64,000 nt of DNA, taken from NCBI RefSeq assembly GCF_000373585.1, contig NZ_KB891895.1:31371-95370 (forward strand). The letters are read 5' to 3'. The position numbers and the translations under genes are program-made. The notes under the pieces are model-generated. The model was not told where the DNA came from. It did not search any database and saw nothing but the letters and a program-made list of their open reading frames with translations. This stretch comes from Streptomyces sp. MspMP-M5 (lineage in GTDB: Bacteria > Actinomycetota > Actinomycetes > Streptomycetales > Streptomycetaceae). This document shows, one piece after another, positions 1 to 8,958 of this stretch; positions within the stretch are counted from its first letter, which is position 1, and each line of letters begins with the position of its first letter.

Positions 1-13
1 CCGCCAGGACGGG

Positions 14-862
14 GTGCGGAAGTCCGGACGGCCGGATCCGGACGTTCCGGGCCTGAAGCCGGAGACAGGCCCGCAGAGCGCGACAGCCAACGGGCAGGGG
101 GCCGGTCGGCAAAGCCCGGACTCCAAGTCGACGCCACCGGTCACGGCTCCCGGCGGCAGTACGCCGCCGAGCACCGGACCGAGTGAGCCGACGCCCCGCC
201 GGGGCGGCTGGAAGAGCGAGTACCTCTACGCACTGCTGGGTGTCGCAGCCCTTGTTGTCAGCTTGGTCATCAACTTCCACGGAAACCACTCAAACAACTC
301 GCCCGACCCCTCGCGCACCCCTCACACCAGCAGCCCGGGAACCGCCGGGGACTCGGGCAGTGACGACTCCGGCGGAGTGGAGAACAGCCCCAAGCCCACT
401 CCCCCCAGCCCAGAGGACAAGGCGTTCGCCAGCATCAGCATCGACGACTGTCTGGACAACTACAACAACCCCGACGGGGCGTGGTCGCCCAAAACTCCGC
501 ACCCGGCTAGCTGCACCGGTACGGGGTCCTACTACCGTGTGATGTCGATCGTCCACGACTCCCACAACTGCTCGGATACATACGACTACCACTGGTCCCA
601 CGACAACGACGACGGCACCACGACCGCCTTCTGCCTGAACCGCAACTTCCGTGTCGCCCAGTGCGAGTTCGCCGACAAGGAGGATGTCCTGTACCGCAAC
701 CAGATCACCCCCTGCGATGGCCACATCCCCGACAAGTACAAGTACATCGTCAGGATCACGGGTGTGTACTCCAATAAGGACGACTGCGGAGACCAGGAGC
801 ACTGGCAGATCAACGGTCGCGGCACTGTCCTGTGCGGCAAGGAGATCCAAAAAGCAAGCTAG
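14..862 (+). CDS. Membrane-anchored extracytoplasmic protein (function unknown)
   Basis: The 282-residue frame begins with a GTG at the window edge, so the true start may lie upstream. Residues 1-65 are a Pro/Ser/Thr/Gly-rich low-complexity segment. One hydrophobic segment follows at about 71-88 (LYALLGVAALVVSLVINF), then a second Ser/Pro-rich linker and a C-terminal domain of about 140 residues with eight or more cysteines (DDCLD, NCSD, PCDG, DDCGD, VLCG). The layout suggests a cytoplasmic tail, one membrane anchor and a disulfide-stabilised outer domain. I do not recognise a family. Septum-site or kinase-associated actinobacterial proteins share this layout, but that is only an analogy. Confidence 0.75.
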   Translation: MRKSGRPDPDVPGLKPETGPQSATANGQGAGRQSPDSKSTPPVTAPGGSTPPSTGPSEPTPRRGGWKSEYLYALLGVAALVVSLVINFHGNHSNNSPDPSRTPHTSSPGTAGDSGSDDSGGVENSPKPTPPSPEDKAFASISIDDCLDNYNNPDGAWSPKTPHPASCTGTGSYYRVMSIVHDSHNCSDTYDYHWSHDNDDGTTTAFCLNRNFRVAQCEFADKEDVLYRNQITPCDGHIPDKYKYIVRITGVYSNKDDCGDQEHWQINGRGTVLCGKEIQKAS

Positions 863-1657
863 TAGATTGTCGCGGCTAAGTACGCTTCTGGTTGGTGGAG
901 TTGATGGCCGGGCAGTCTCCCCTCGTTGCTTCGCTTCGGCTGGGTGGGGGTGTCATGTCGTCGCAGAAGAAGTATCCGGTTGCCTTGAGTGCTGAGGATC
1001 GTCGACCTGGTGGGAATGACACCGAACGCGCGCCACGTGCCGAGTGCGGACCTGGAGGTTGACGCTCCCTACCCGACCAGGTCACCGTCTCCGTCCTGGC
1101 CACCTCCTACCGGCCTCGGTGACCAACGGGCCGGCCGGATCGCGAGCGGTCGCATGCGCCTGCTGACGGATGAGCTGCACTATTGAGCATCACGAACAGC
1201 GCCGCGCCCGCCGCATCGAGGGCGGTCGTGGGCAGTCCCGCGCACAGGCTCGCCACTGCTGTTCGAGGTCGATGTCGGCGCCTCGCATGAGGGCGATCCC
1301 CAGGTTGGTGGCGGGATCCAGTTCGTTGTCGTTCGCTCCCTTCGAATTGCTCGGCGTCATTGCCTGATGCCGGAGATCAGGCGTCGGACCGCGGTACGAC
1401 CGGCAACCACGCGGGACGTGCACCGCGGCGGTCTGCCGTGCAAGGGGCACAGAGGGCAGAGGGCATCGCGGACGAGGCGCAGTGGATACCTGGGCGTCGA
1501 ACTGGGTGCCTTCCGCCCGCGCGGCCGCGCCATGACAACGAAGAGACAGCGACAACGGCTGTCCACGTCAAGGGGGAGCGCCCGGCCCCCCTTTGAGGAG
1601 ACATGCGGCGGTGGAGCGGTGCGAGCACCGGCCGTGGGCTGACGGGCCCACGCACGA
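863..1657. other. Non-coding stretch with transposase relic
   Basis: About 795 bases without a convincing intact gene. Apart from the IS630-like relic at 955-1186, several short overlapping frames exist on both strands with no ribosome-binding site or recognisable product. A minus-strand stretch near 1240-1360 reads MTPSNSKGANDNELDPATNLG, which looks protein-like but soon becomes low-complexity Arg-rich. I treat the rest as degraded DNA. Confidence 0.5.
955..1186 (+). pseudogene. IS630-type transposase relic (N-terminal fragment)
   Basis: From the ATG at 955 the frame reads MSSQKKYPVALSAEDRR, the typical beginning of IS630-family transposases. It then runs out of frame. A neighbouring frame resumes with LVGMTPNARH, consistent with one frameshift near 1005-1010. 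No DDE catalytic region, terminal inverted repeats or second half can be seen downstream, so this is a decayed end of an insertion sequence. The family call rests on only about 25 residues. Confidence 0.45.
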
Positions 1658-2524
1658 TCAGCGTTCGGGCACCCCGAGGTCCACCCATGCGTTTGCGTGG
1701 TCCTGGACGAATGCGGTGAAGGTGCGGGGTGGGCGGCCGGTCAGGTCCAGCACCGCGGTGCTGACCTGATCTTCCCGTCCCGCCCTGATGCCGTCTTCCA
1801 CCGCGGCGAGGGCGGCCGCGAACTCGGCAGGCATGCCTACGGCCCGGTAGTTGGCCGCCTGCTCATCGGTCGCGATGTGCACCATCCGGACCGGCCGCCC
1901 GGTGCGGGCAGTGAGGATCGCCGCAGCATCCTGGTAGCTCAATGCCTGCGGCCCGGTGAGCAGGTAGTCGCGCCGGTCGTCGGGTTCGACACCGGAGTCG
2001 GCCAGCAGGGCGGAGGCGGCCGCCGCGATGTCCCGCGCATCGATCCAACCCACACGACCGGCACCGGCGGCGGTGCGGATCTCGCCATGCCGCCGGATCC
2101 GCTCGCCCAGCGGGTGCGGGCGCAGAAAGTTCTGCATGAACCCGGACGCGCGCAGTACGGCCCACCCGGGCTGGGCCCGCACCCGCGCGGCCAGCTCCAG
2201 CGCGCTGGGAGCGTTCGGCAGCACGGCGGCGGAGCCGAGGAGCACCAACCTGCGCACACGGAGGCGTTGCGCCTCGGCCAGGAACGGCCGGACCAGCGGC
2301 ATAGGATCCACCGAGTTCGTCGGAGGCACCAGGAAGACCCGGTCCATCCCGTGCAGCGCGGCCGCGTGGGTGGCCGGGTCACCCCAGTCGAACCGCGCCG
2401 CGTCAGGATCACCGTCAGACGGGTTGCGGCTGGCCACCCGGACCGCCACGCCGCCTCCGCGCAACAGTTCCGTCAGCGCGCTCCCGGTCTTCCCCGTGCC
2501 ACCGGTGACCAGTACGCCCGTCAT
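1658..2524 (-). CDS. NmrA-like NAD(P)-binding oxidoreductase
   Basis: A 288-residue protein of the atypical short-chain dehydrogenase (NmrA/ergot-alkaloid reductase-like) group. It opens with VLVTGGTGKTGSAL, a GxxGxxG dinucleotide-binding loop after the first beta strand, and keeps the family's NAD(P)-binding half plus a C-terminal substrate half (DYLLTGPQALSYQDAA). The frame is open further upstream, but this ATG is chosen because it overlaps the stop of the upstream SnoaL-like gene by ATGA, implying translational coupling. The partner pairing suggests a small-molecule redox role; substrate unknown. Confidence 0.85.
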   Translation of the reverse strand: MTGVLVTGGTGKTGSALTELLRGGGVAVRVASRNPSDGDPDAARFDWGDPATHAAALHGMDRVFLVPPTNSVDPMPLVRPFLAEAQRLRVRRLVLLGSAAVLPNAPSALELAARVRAQPGWAVLRASGFMQNFLRPHPLGERIRRHGEIRTAAGAGRVGWIDARDIAAAASALLADSGVEPDDRRDYLLTGPQALSYQDAAAILTARTGRPVRMVHIATDEQAANYRAVGMPAEFAAALAAVEDGIRAGREDQVSTAVLDLTGRPPRTFTAFVQDHANAWVDLGVPER

Positions 2525-2964
2525 CCAGCGGCCTTGGAGCGCAGTGCGTCGAGCAGCTCGGGCAGTGTCCCGGCAGCCTCGGCGACGGCCAACGGGCTCC
2601 AGTAGTCCCGGTAGCGGGTGATCAAACCGTCCTGGATGGTGATGACTGCGATGTAGTCCAGCCGATAGGGCTCTCCGGTGCGCACCGTGTGGCCCTTGCC
2701 GGTGAACTCCACCACGATGGTCTCCGGCCGTTCCGTGTGGTGCACGGTGACCGAGGACATCTCTCGCATGTCTACCAGCCCCGGGAGGGCAGACAGGTAG
2801 CTGCGGACCTCTTCCCGGCCGGCCAAGCGGCACGGCGAGCTTCCCGCGGCGAAGGGGAACTCGACCGTGCCGTCTTGCGCCCACAAGTCGGCGACGGCGT
2901 CCGTGTTCTTGGCCAGTATCAGATCCAGCAGGCGACGGAATGCTTCTTCGGGAGTGCTCGGCAC
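2521..2964 (-). CDS. SnoaL-like (NTF2-fold) protein
   Basis: A 147-residue protein whose pattern (EEAFRRLLDLILAKNTDAVADLWAQDG...VEFPFA, later GLITRYRDYWSP) is that of the NTF2-like SnoaL fold: polyketide cyclase-like or ketosteroid-isomerase-like small-molecule enzymes. The GTG at 2964 is used because GGAGGACACC sits just upstream; the longer in-frame extension lacks such a site. It forms a two-gene operon with the NmrA-like reductase, which overlaps its stop, and is transcribed divergently from the XRE regulator at 3095, the likely controller. Confidence 0.8.
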   Translation of the reverse strand: MPSTPEEAFRRLLDLILAKNTDAVADLWAQDGTVEFPFAAGSSPCRLAGREEVRSYLSALPGLVDMREMSSVTVHHTERPETIVVEFTGKGHTVRTGEPYRLDYIAVITIQDGLITRYRDYWSPLAVAEAAGTLPELLDALRSKAAG

Positions 2965-3094
2965 GGTGTCCTCCAATGTTCGACGAGGTGTGACCGGTCC
3001 AGACTGGCCGCGAACCCACCGCCGGAGAACGGCCAGTTGAGCCCCGGACCAGCAGTCCGTGGCTACGTCGGGCACCTCGTGACACCATCAGTGG

Positions 3095-3934
3095 GTGAGC
3101 AGAGGCGAACTGGCGGACTTCCTGCGCCGCCGGCGGGAGGCACTACGTCCGGACCAGGTGCCGACCGCCGTCACCCACCCGCCGGGCCGGCGCGCCCGGC
3201 GCACTCCCGGGCTGCGCCGCGAAGAGGTAGCCGATCTGGCCGGGGTGTCGGTCAGCTACTACGAACGGCTGGAGCAGGCCCGCGCACCGCGTCCGTCCCC
3301 GGAGGTGTTGGCCGCGCTGGGTACGGCGCTGCGGCTCACAGCCACGGAGCGCGAGCATTTGGCGCGGCTGGCCGGGCAGGTCCCGCCCGGCACAAAAGCC
3401 GATCGGGGGCCAGTGCCCGGCGAGGCGCACCAGCTACTGGACCGACTCGGGCCGATCCCCGCCTACCTGGTCGACGAGCGGCAGGACATCTTGGCCTGGA
3501 ACGATGCGGCAGCCGCGCTGATCACCGATTTCGGTCAACTGCCCGTCGAGGAACGCAACGTCGTGCGGCTGTCCATCCGGCTGTGCGACACCCTGTGCTC
3601 GGCACCGGCAGGCGCGGAGGGCGAGTTCGCCCGGCAGGTCGCAGCCCAGCTGCGCACGACCAGTGTGCGGTATCCGGCCGACCGTGCGCTGGGTGAGCTG
3701 ATCAACGAGTTCGCCGCGCACAGCCCGCACTTCGCCGCCGGCTGGCGCGACCACCATGTCCGTCCCATCGCAACGCTGCGCAAGTTCCTGCGCCACCCCG
3801 AGCTGGGCGAGCTGGAGCTGGACTGCCAGACCCTGCTGCTGCCTGGCACCAACCTGCAGGTGGTGATGTACACCGCGGAGCCAGGCAGTCCGAGCGCCGC
3901 CGCACTCGCCCGGCTCGGAGCCGGCGTCGAGTGA
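3095..3934 (+). CDS. XRE-family regulator with MmyB-like ligand domain
   Basis: A 279-residue regulator. Residues about 5-80 form an XRE helix-turn-helix (TPGLRREEVADLAGVSVSYYERLEQ is the diagnostic segment). The C-terminal part (PAYLVDERQDILAWNDAAAALI..., ending LLLPGTNLQVVMYTAEPGSPS) matches the MmyB-like domain that binds an acyl or aromatic ligand in this actinobacterial family. It is divergent from the SnoaL-NmrA pair across 130 bases. Members of this group commonly regulate an adjacent dehydrogenase, so control of that pair is a reasonable inference. Confidence 0.9.
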   Translation: MSRGELADFLRRRREALRPDQVPTAVTHPPGRRARRTPGLRREEVADLAGVSVSYYERLEQARAPRPSPEVLAALGTALRLTATEREHLARLAGQVPPGTKADRGPVPGEAHQLLDRLGPIPAYLVDERQDILAWNDAAAALITDFGQLPVEERNVVRLSIRLCDTLCSAPAGAEGEFARQVAAQLRTTSVRYPADRALGELINEFAAHSPHFAAGWRDHHVRPIATLRKFLRHPELGELELDCQTLLLPGTNLQVVMYTAEPGSPSAAALARLGAGVE

Positions 3935-3999
3935 CCCGGGCTCACCGGCGGTGGGAGGCGTCCAGCGGGAAACGGCCCGGCCGGCGCTCATTCCCCGCG

Positions 4000-4364
4000 G
4001 TCGCGGTGGCCGGACGCCGCCGCCGCGCCGCCGGCCGCCCGCGCCCGGACACGCGTACTGCGCAAGCAAGTCGAGCAGGCCATGCTCCTCGGTGACTCCT
4101 CAGGCGGCTGGGCCGCACACGCCGCCGCCGAACTGTGCGCAGCACAGACCCCGCCCACCGGACTCGTGCTGCTCGACACCCCTTCTCCCACAGCACGTCA
4201 GCTCCAGTCAGGCGGCCGCGGTACTGCACCACCTCCTCGACCCCGGCTGGGGCTGGGACGACTGGTGGAGCTGCCCGACGCGGGCGTGGCGGCTCACGAG
4301 GAATCCGGTACAGCGGTGCGGTCCGGGCCCGGCGAGGCCCGGACCGCGCGGGGCGGTGTGCGGG
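4000..4364 (+). pseudogene. Broken type II thioesterase-like remnant
   Basis: From about 4047 one frame reads VLRKQVEQAMLLGDSSGGW then AAHAAAELC and GLVLLDTP. This is the nucleophile-elbow region (GxSxG as GDSSG) and following strand of polyketide/NRPS-type thioesterases. The frame is lost near 4200, and another frame continues with AVLHHLLDPGWGWDDWW, again thioesterase-like. No start, N-terminal half or catalytic His can be assembled. It is a decayed fragment between two intact genes, perhaps the scar of a deleted biosynthetic locus. Confidence 0.5.
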
Positions 4365-5741
4365 TCAGCCGCGGTGGCTTGCCCGGGCGAGGGCCGGGAC
4401 GAAGCGGGCGGCGTCCACGGTGCCGATGCCGGTGGCCATGTCGTAGCCGTTGACGGCGGTGTAGCCGGTGACGCCTTCGTAGCTGTTGTTCGTACCATCG
4501 TTGACGTCGACGATGCCGGTGCTCTTGCCGTGGGCAGAGTGCTTGTAGAGCGTGTACAGCGCGTCGTTGATGTTGCCGAGGCGGCGGCCGGCGGCCTGGT
4601 CGGCGAGGGCGACGATGCCGGAGAAGAGCGGAGCCGCCTCGCTGGTGCCGCCGGTGATGCCCCAGCCGGTGGCGGTCGGGTCGTAGCTGGAGTAGATCCA
4701 GGCGCCGCCGTCGACGGCGGCGGTCATCGAGATGTCCGGGGTGCCGCGGCGGTCGCCGACGGTGCTCTTCACCACGTTCTGGAAGGCCGGGCGGGTGAAG
4801 ACGTGCGACTGGCCGCCGCCGCCCGCGCCGTGGTCGTTGTAGACGCTGTCCGGCTTGATGCGCTGACCCTTGTCGTTCAGGTGCAGCTGGGTGCCACCGA
4901 CCGAGGTGACCAACGGGTCGGAGGACGGCCAGGAGTTGACGCGCTCCTTGTAGAAGCCCTTTCCGTCGGCGGTGTTGTCGGTGGCACCGCCGTCACCGGA
5001 GGAGGCGAGGACGGTGACGTGCTTCTTGGCAGCCTCCTTGAAGGCGTACCGCAGGTTCTTGATGCTCGAGAAGTCGCCCTTGTCGAAGCCGGGGAACGTG
5101 TTCTCGGTGGCGCCGAAGCTCTGGCTGATCACATCGCCGACGCCGCGGTCGATCATGGCCTTCTCGGCGTCCATCATCTCCGGCAGACCGGTGGTGCCCT
5201 CGGTCTCGGCGACCGCCGTCTCCACCAGGACGATCTTCGCGTCGGGCGCCACGGCGTGGGCCATCTCGACGTCGAGGGTGGTCTCGCCGGCCCAGCCGGT
5301 CATGTCGGGGTTCTTGGGGTCGAACGCGGGGACGTTGCCCCACTTGACCACGTTCACCTTGGTGCTGGGGATGCCGAACTGCTTGCTGTAGACGTCCAGA
5401 TCGTGCTGGACGGTCGGCGAGCCGAAGGAGTCCACGATGACGATCGTGCGGCCCTTGCCCGTGATTCCCTTGCTGTAGAGCGCGTTGAGGTTGTACGCCG
5501 TGCGGTACTGGAGGGGGTCGTAGCAGGCGAGCTTGTACTTGGCCCGGCACTCCGCGATGGAGAGCGGGCTGCCCACGCCGTGCACCAACTGGTGCCCGGC
5601 GATGGCCGGGACGGCCTTGGTGTGCGGCACGGCGGCGGTACCGGTACCGACGAGCGGGGTGGTCGCCAGGGCGACGACGGTGAGGGTGGCGGTTGCGGCC
5701 GTCGCGGCCGCGGCACGTCTACTGGGGCGGGCTATGCGCAT
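4365..5741 (-). CDS. Secreted S53 (sedolisin) family serine-carboxyl peptidase
   Basis: A 458-residue exported endopeptidase. The ATG at 5741 follows a GGGAGAA site. It opens with Arg-rich residues and a hydrophobic Ala/Thr signal ending near AAVPHTKA. The catalytic domain shows the sedolisin signature: the Glu/Asp pair in WAGETTLDVEMAHAVAP, the oxyanion Asp near SSGDGGATDN, and the serine in GGTSEAAPLFSG. The C-terminal Ca-binding type loop is DVNDGTNNSYEG. Unlike many sedolisins there is little or no pro-domain (catalytic fold starts at about residue 60), the short form common in streptomycetes. It acts outside the cell on proteins. Confidence 0.93.
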   Translation of the reverse strand: MRIARPSRRAAAATAATATLTVVALATTPLVGTGTAAVPHTKAVPAIAGHQLVHGVGSPLSIAECRAKYKLACYDPLQYRTAYNLNALYSKGITGKGRTIVIVDSFGSPTVQHDLDVYSKQFGIPSTKVNVVKWGNVPAFDPKNPDMTGWAGETTLDVEMAHAVAPDAKIVLVETAVAETEGTTGLPEMMDAEKAMIDRGVGDVISQSFGATENTFPGFDKGDFSSIKNLRYAFKEAAKKHVTVLASSGDGGATDNTADGKGFYKERVNSWPSSDPLVTSVGGTQLHLNDKGQRIKPDSVYNDHGAGGGGQSHVFTRPAFQNVVKSTVGDRRGTPDISMTAAVDGGAWIYSSYDPTATGWGITGGTSEAAPLFSGIVALADQAAGRRLGNINDALYTLYKHSAHGKSTGIVDVNDGTNNSYEGVTGYTAVNGYDMATGIGTVDAARFVPALARASHRG

Positions 5742-6008
5742 GAATTCTCCCTGAGTGGGCCTGAGCCGCACAAAGCGGCTGTCGCGATCCCATCGTTAAA
5801 GTCATGCTCAGGACAAGATTGTTTAAATGCCCATGTCGAACGCTTTACCGAAATGCGGTGACCCGGCGGCGTGGGAGGCCGCTCGCGGCGGGCGCCCGGC
5901 GCGGCGGGGAGCGTCAGCAGGAGCCACTCCTCCCCCGCCGCAGCGGAGGCAATCACGAGGCACGTTTCTCACCCAGGCCGTTCTCCGCGGGCTGCTTCGC
6001 AGCCGCAG

Positions 6009-6914
6009 TCATGGTCGGGCGTGGCGGGTGATGAGTTCGAGGAGGCGGTGGACTGCGGCGTCGGTGTCGGGTCGGTGGACGGCGGCGACGGTGGTCTTCA
6101 GGTGGGGCGAGGATCCGCGCAGCGGTACGAAGGCGATGCCGGGGACGGGGAAGCCGCGCAGATCTTCCGGGACCAGGCTGACGCACAGTCCGGCGGCGAC
6201 GTAGCCGAGCAGTCCGGTGAGGTCGTCGACGGTGGCGTGGAGGTGCGGGGAGAATCCCGCGTCGCCGCAGGCCAGCTCGGCCTGGTGGGCGAGGCCGGGG
6301 AGGGTCGCCGTGCTGGGAAGGACGAAGGCGTCGTCGCGGAGGTCGTCCAGGGCGATCGTCTCCGCTCCGGCCAGCCGGTGCTTGTCGGGCAGGGCGGCGA
6401 CGATGCGTTCGGTGGCGAAGTCGCGGACGGCCAAGTCGTCCGACAGGGGTGAGGGGTCCCGGATGAACGCCAGGTCCAGGGCGCCGGCACGCAGCATCTC
6501 CACCAGGCTGACGGTGGTGTCCTGGCGCAAGTGAATGCGCAGTCCGGGGAGTTCAGCGGCGGCGGCCCCCAGCAGCCGGGGAAGGTAGCGGTGGCTCAGG
6601 ATGCTCACATATCCCACCCGTACGTCCCCCTCCAGGCCGTGTGCGACGCGGCGGACCCGCTCGATGGCCGCGGAGTGGGCGTCCAGCAGCCGTCGCGCCT
6701 CCGTGACGAAGGCCGCACCCGCGGGTGTCAGGCGCACACCGCGCGGGCCGCGCGAGGCGCGCTCCAGGAGCGTCACCCCCAGGCCGCGCTCCAAGCGCTG
6801 AATGGCCTGGCTGAGCGGAGGCTGGCGCATGGAGAGCCGTTCCGCTGCCCGGCCGTAGTGCTTCTCCTCGGCGATGGCCAGGAACTGTTCCAGCAGGCGT
6901 TGCGTGATCTCCAT
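6009..6914 (-). CDS. LysR-family transcriptional regulator
   Basis: About 301 residues. The N-terminal winged helix-turn-helix (LLEQFLAIAEEKHYGRAAER..., QPPLSQAIQRLE) is followed by a LysR effector-binding domain (DVRVGYVSILSHRYLP..., GAASLCVSLVPE-type C-lobe). The start at the internal MEITQR is preferred over the ATG four codons upstream because it matches the usual family N-terminus. It is divergent from the decarboxylase/dehydrogenase/CoA-transferase operon starting at 7052, with about 137 bases between, so it probably controls that operon in response to its substrate. Confidence 0.9.
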   Translation of the reverse strand: MEITQRLLEQFLAIAEEKHYGRAAERLSMRQPPLSQAIQRLERGLGVTLLERASRGPRGVRLTPAGAAFVTEARRLLDAHSAAIERVRRVAHGLEGDVRVGYVSILSHRYLPRLLGAAAAELPGLRIHLRQDTTVSLVEMLRAGALDLAFIRDPSPLSDDLAVRDFATERIVAALPDKHRLAGAETIALDDLRDDAFVLPSTATLPGLAHQAELACGDAGFSPHLHATVDDLTGLLGYVAAGLCVSLVPEDLRGFPVPGIAFVPLRGSSPHLKTTVAAVHRPDTDAAVHRLLELITRHARP

Positions 6915-7051
6915 ATGGCACAGCATATCGAGTCTGCCTGAAACATATATTGGACAGACATGATCGTGGTGGCGTGCACTGGTGCACAGGCGCTGAGCGG
7001 AAGCCTCTGCTCCGCGCCGTTCACAGGCACAGGCGTCTGAAGGAAGCCACC

Positions 7052-7789
7052 ATGCACAAGCACGACGTCGCCCGGCTGTTCACCACCCCGCTGGACGCGC
7101 CCGCATTCGCCCCCACCCGGTACCGGTTCACCGACCGCGAGTACCTGAACATCACCTACCGCACCGATCCCGAGGCCCTGCGGCGCGTCGTACCCGAACC
7201 GCTGTCGGTGCCCGAGCCGCTGGTGCGGTTCGAGGTCATGCGCATGCCCGACGTGACGGGCCTGGGCGACTACACGGAGGCGGGCCAGGTGGTCCCCGTC
7301 GCGTACGAGGGCGAGCGCGGCGAGTACAACCTGGCGATGTACCTCGACAGTGTCCCGGCCATCTCCAGTGGACGGGAGCTGAGCGCCTACCCGAAGAAGG
7401 CCGGCCGCCCCCGGCTCTACGTCGACTCCGACACCCTGGTGGGCACCCTCGACTACGGCTCACTGCGCGTGGCCACCGCCACCATGGGCTACAAGCACCA
7501 CCCGATGGATCTCGACGAGGCCCGTGCGGAGATCTGCGTGCCCACGTACATGGTCAAGGTGGTGTCCGGCTACGACGGCGGGCCGCGCATCTGCGAACTG
7601 GTTCGCACCCAGATCACCGACATCACCGTCAAGAGCGCCTTTCACGGCCCGGCCCGTCTGGAACTGTTCGCCCACGCGCTGGCGCCGGTCGCGGACCTGC
7701 CGGTGCTGGAGATCGTCTCTGCCAGTCACATCCTGACCGACCTCACCCTGAGCCCGGCCGACGTCGTCCACGACTACCTCGCCCCCTGA
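7052..7789 (+). CDS. Acetoacetate decarboxylase-family protein
   Basis: A 245-residue member of the acetoacetate decarboxylase (ADC) superfamily. The opening YRFTDREYLNITYRTDPEAL, the central YNLAMYLDSVPAISSGRELS and the segment YPKKAGRPRL are ADC hallmarks. The Lys-Lys pair there corresponds to the Schiff-base lysine and its pKa-lowering neighbour. The ATG at 7052 is chosen over an upstream in-frame TTG because it starts the conserved region and follows AAGGAAGCCACC. It is first gene of a three-gene set with the dehydrogenase and CoA-transferase, suggesting breakdown of a beta-keto acid. Confidence 0.9.
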   Translation: MHKHDVARLFTTPLDAPAFAPTRYRFTDREYLNITYRTDPEALRRVVPEPLSVPEPLVRFEVMRMPDVTGLGDYTEAGQVVPVAYEGERGEYNLAMYLDSVPAISSGRELSAYPKKAGRPRLYVDSDTLVGTLDYGSLRVATATMGYKHHPMDLDEARAEICVPTYMVKVVSGYDGGPRICELVRTQITDITVKSAFHGPARLELFAHALAPVADLPVLEIVSASHILTDLTLSPADVVHDYLAP

Positions 7790-7870
7790 CCGTAGGCCCG
7801 GCCGCCGTGAGAGCGCACCGACCCGTTGAAGAGAACGCACCGAGAGAGCTGAGAAAGCCGTGAACGCATC

Positions 7871-8890
7871 ATGAACCTACCCACCACCACAGACACCTCC
7901 CCCGTATACCGGCGGGCCACGGTCATCGGCGGCGGCGTGATCGGGATCTCGTGGGCCGGCCTGTTCCTCGCCCACGGCCTGGACGTCACCGTCACCGATC
8001 CGCGGCCCGATGTGCAGGAACAAGTCCTCACGGGACTTGCCGAGATCGCCCCGGCCCTGGCGGAACTCGGGTTGCCCACGGGGGACTTGACCGCCCGGCT
8101 GCGCTTCGAGGCCGACCTGGCCACGGCGGTCGCGGACGCGGACGTCGTGCAGGAGAACGGCCCGGAGCGGCTGGCGGTGAAGCAGGAGATCTGGCAGGTC
8201 GTCGAGCGGGCCGCCCCCGCCCATGCGCTGCTGGCCACCTCGACCTCCGGGATTCCCGCCACGGCGATCGCCGAGGCGATGGCGCAGCCCGAGCGGCTGG
8301 TGGTCGGCCACCCGTTCAACCCGCCGCATCTCGTGCCGTTGGTGGAGATCGTGCCTGGTGACAAGACCGCCCCGCAGACCCTCCGCGCGGCCCGTGACTT
8401 CTACGCGGTCATGGGCAAGAAGCCGCAGGTCCTGCGCAAGGAGATCCCCGGATTCGTCGCCAACCGCCTCCAGTCCGCGCTCTTCCGCGAGTGCGTGCAC
8501 CTGGTGGCCGAGGGCGTGGTCACCGAGGCCGAGCTCGACGAGATCGTCACCGACTCCATCGGCCTGCGCTGGGCGGTCGCGGGCCCGTTCCGCACCTTCC
8601 ACCTCGGTGGCGGTCCGGACGGCCTGCCGCACTTCGTCCGCCACCTCGGCCCCGCCATGGAAGCGAGCTGGCCAGAGCTGGGGAACCCCACCTTCGACGA
8701 GCCCACCGTGGCGGTACTGACCGAGCAGGCCGAGGAGGCGTTCGGGGCCGAGTCGGTCGGCGAACTCGCCGCCCGCCGTGACCGCGCGCAGATCGCCCTG
8801 ATGCGGGCCCTTGGCAAGACACCGGACATGACTCCCGACATGACTGCGGAGACGGCTCCGGACCAGGCTGCGGACTCGGCGGCGGCCTGA
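7871..8890 (+). CDS. 3-hydroxyacyl-CoA dehydrogenase family protein (lambda-crystallin/carnitine dehydrogenase type)
   Basis: A 339-residue NAD-dependent dehydrogenase. Residues 14-45 hold the Rossmann loop (TVIGGGVIGISWAGLFLAHG); the segment VVGHPFNPPHLVPLVEIVPG carries the catalytic His motif and EIPGFVANRLQSALFREC begins the helical C-terminal domain. The length and single N+C domain arrangement match the lambda-crystallin/carnitine-3-dehydrogenase branch rather than fused FadB proteins. The last 20 residues are a low-complexity tail with MTPDMT and related repeats. It lies 81 bases after the ADC-like gene, probably in the same transcript, oxidising a 3-hydroxy acid or 3-hydroxyacyl-CoA to the keto form. 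Confidence 0.88.
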   Translation: MNLPTTTDTSPVYRRATVIGGGVIGISWAGLFLAHGLDVTVTDPRPDVQEQVLTGLAEIAPALAELGLPTGDLTARLRFEADLATAVADADVVQENGPERLAVKQEIWQVVERAAPAHALLATSTSGIPATAIAEAMAQPERLVVGHPFNPPHLVPLVEIVPGDKTAPQTLRAARDFYAVMGKKPQVLRKEIPGFVANRLQSALFRECVHLVAEGVVTEAELDEIVTDSIGLRWAVAGPFRTFHLGGGPDGLPHFVRHLGPAMEASWPELGNPTFDEPTVAVLTEQAEEAFGAESVGELAARRDRAQIALMRALGKTPDMTPDMTAETAPDQAADSAAA

Positions 8891-8958
8891 TCCGCGGGCG
8901 CGCCGCCGCGCGCAATGCCGCGCCCTACGTCCCTCGTACTCGAAAGACGCAAACGACC

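Noticed and set aside
1190..1688. Overlapping short frames on both strands
   Set aside because: Arg-rich, mutually overlapping, no start signals; only a short protein-like piece near 1240-1360 could not be excluded.
3951..5861. 636-residue plus-strand frame
   Set aside because: Antisense shadow of the sedolisin gene; only a small part around 4050-4300 reflects the thioesterase relic.
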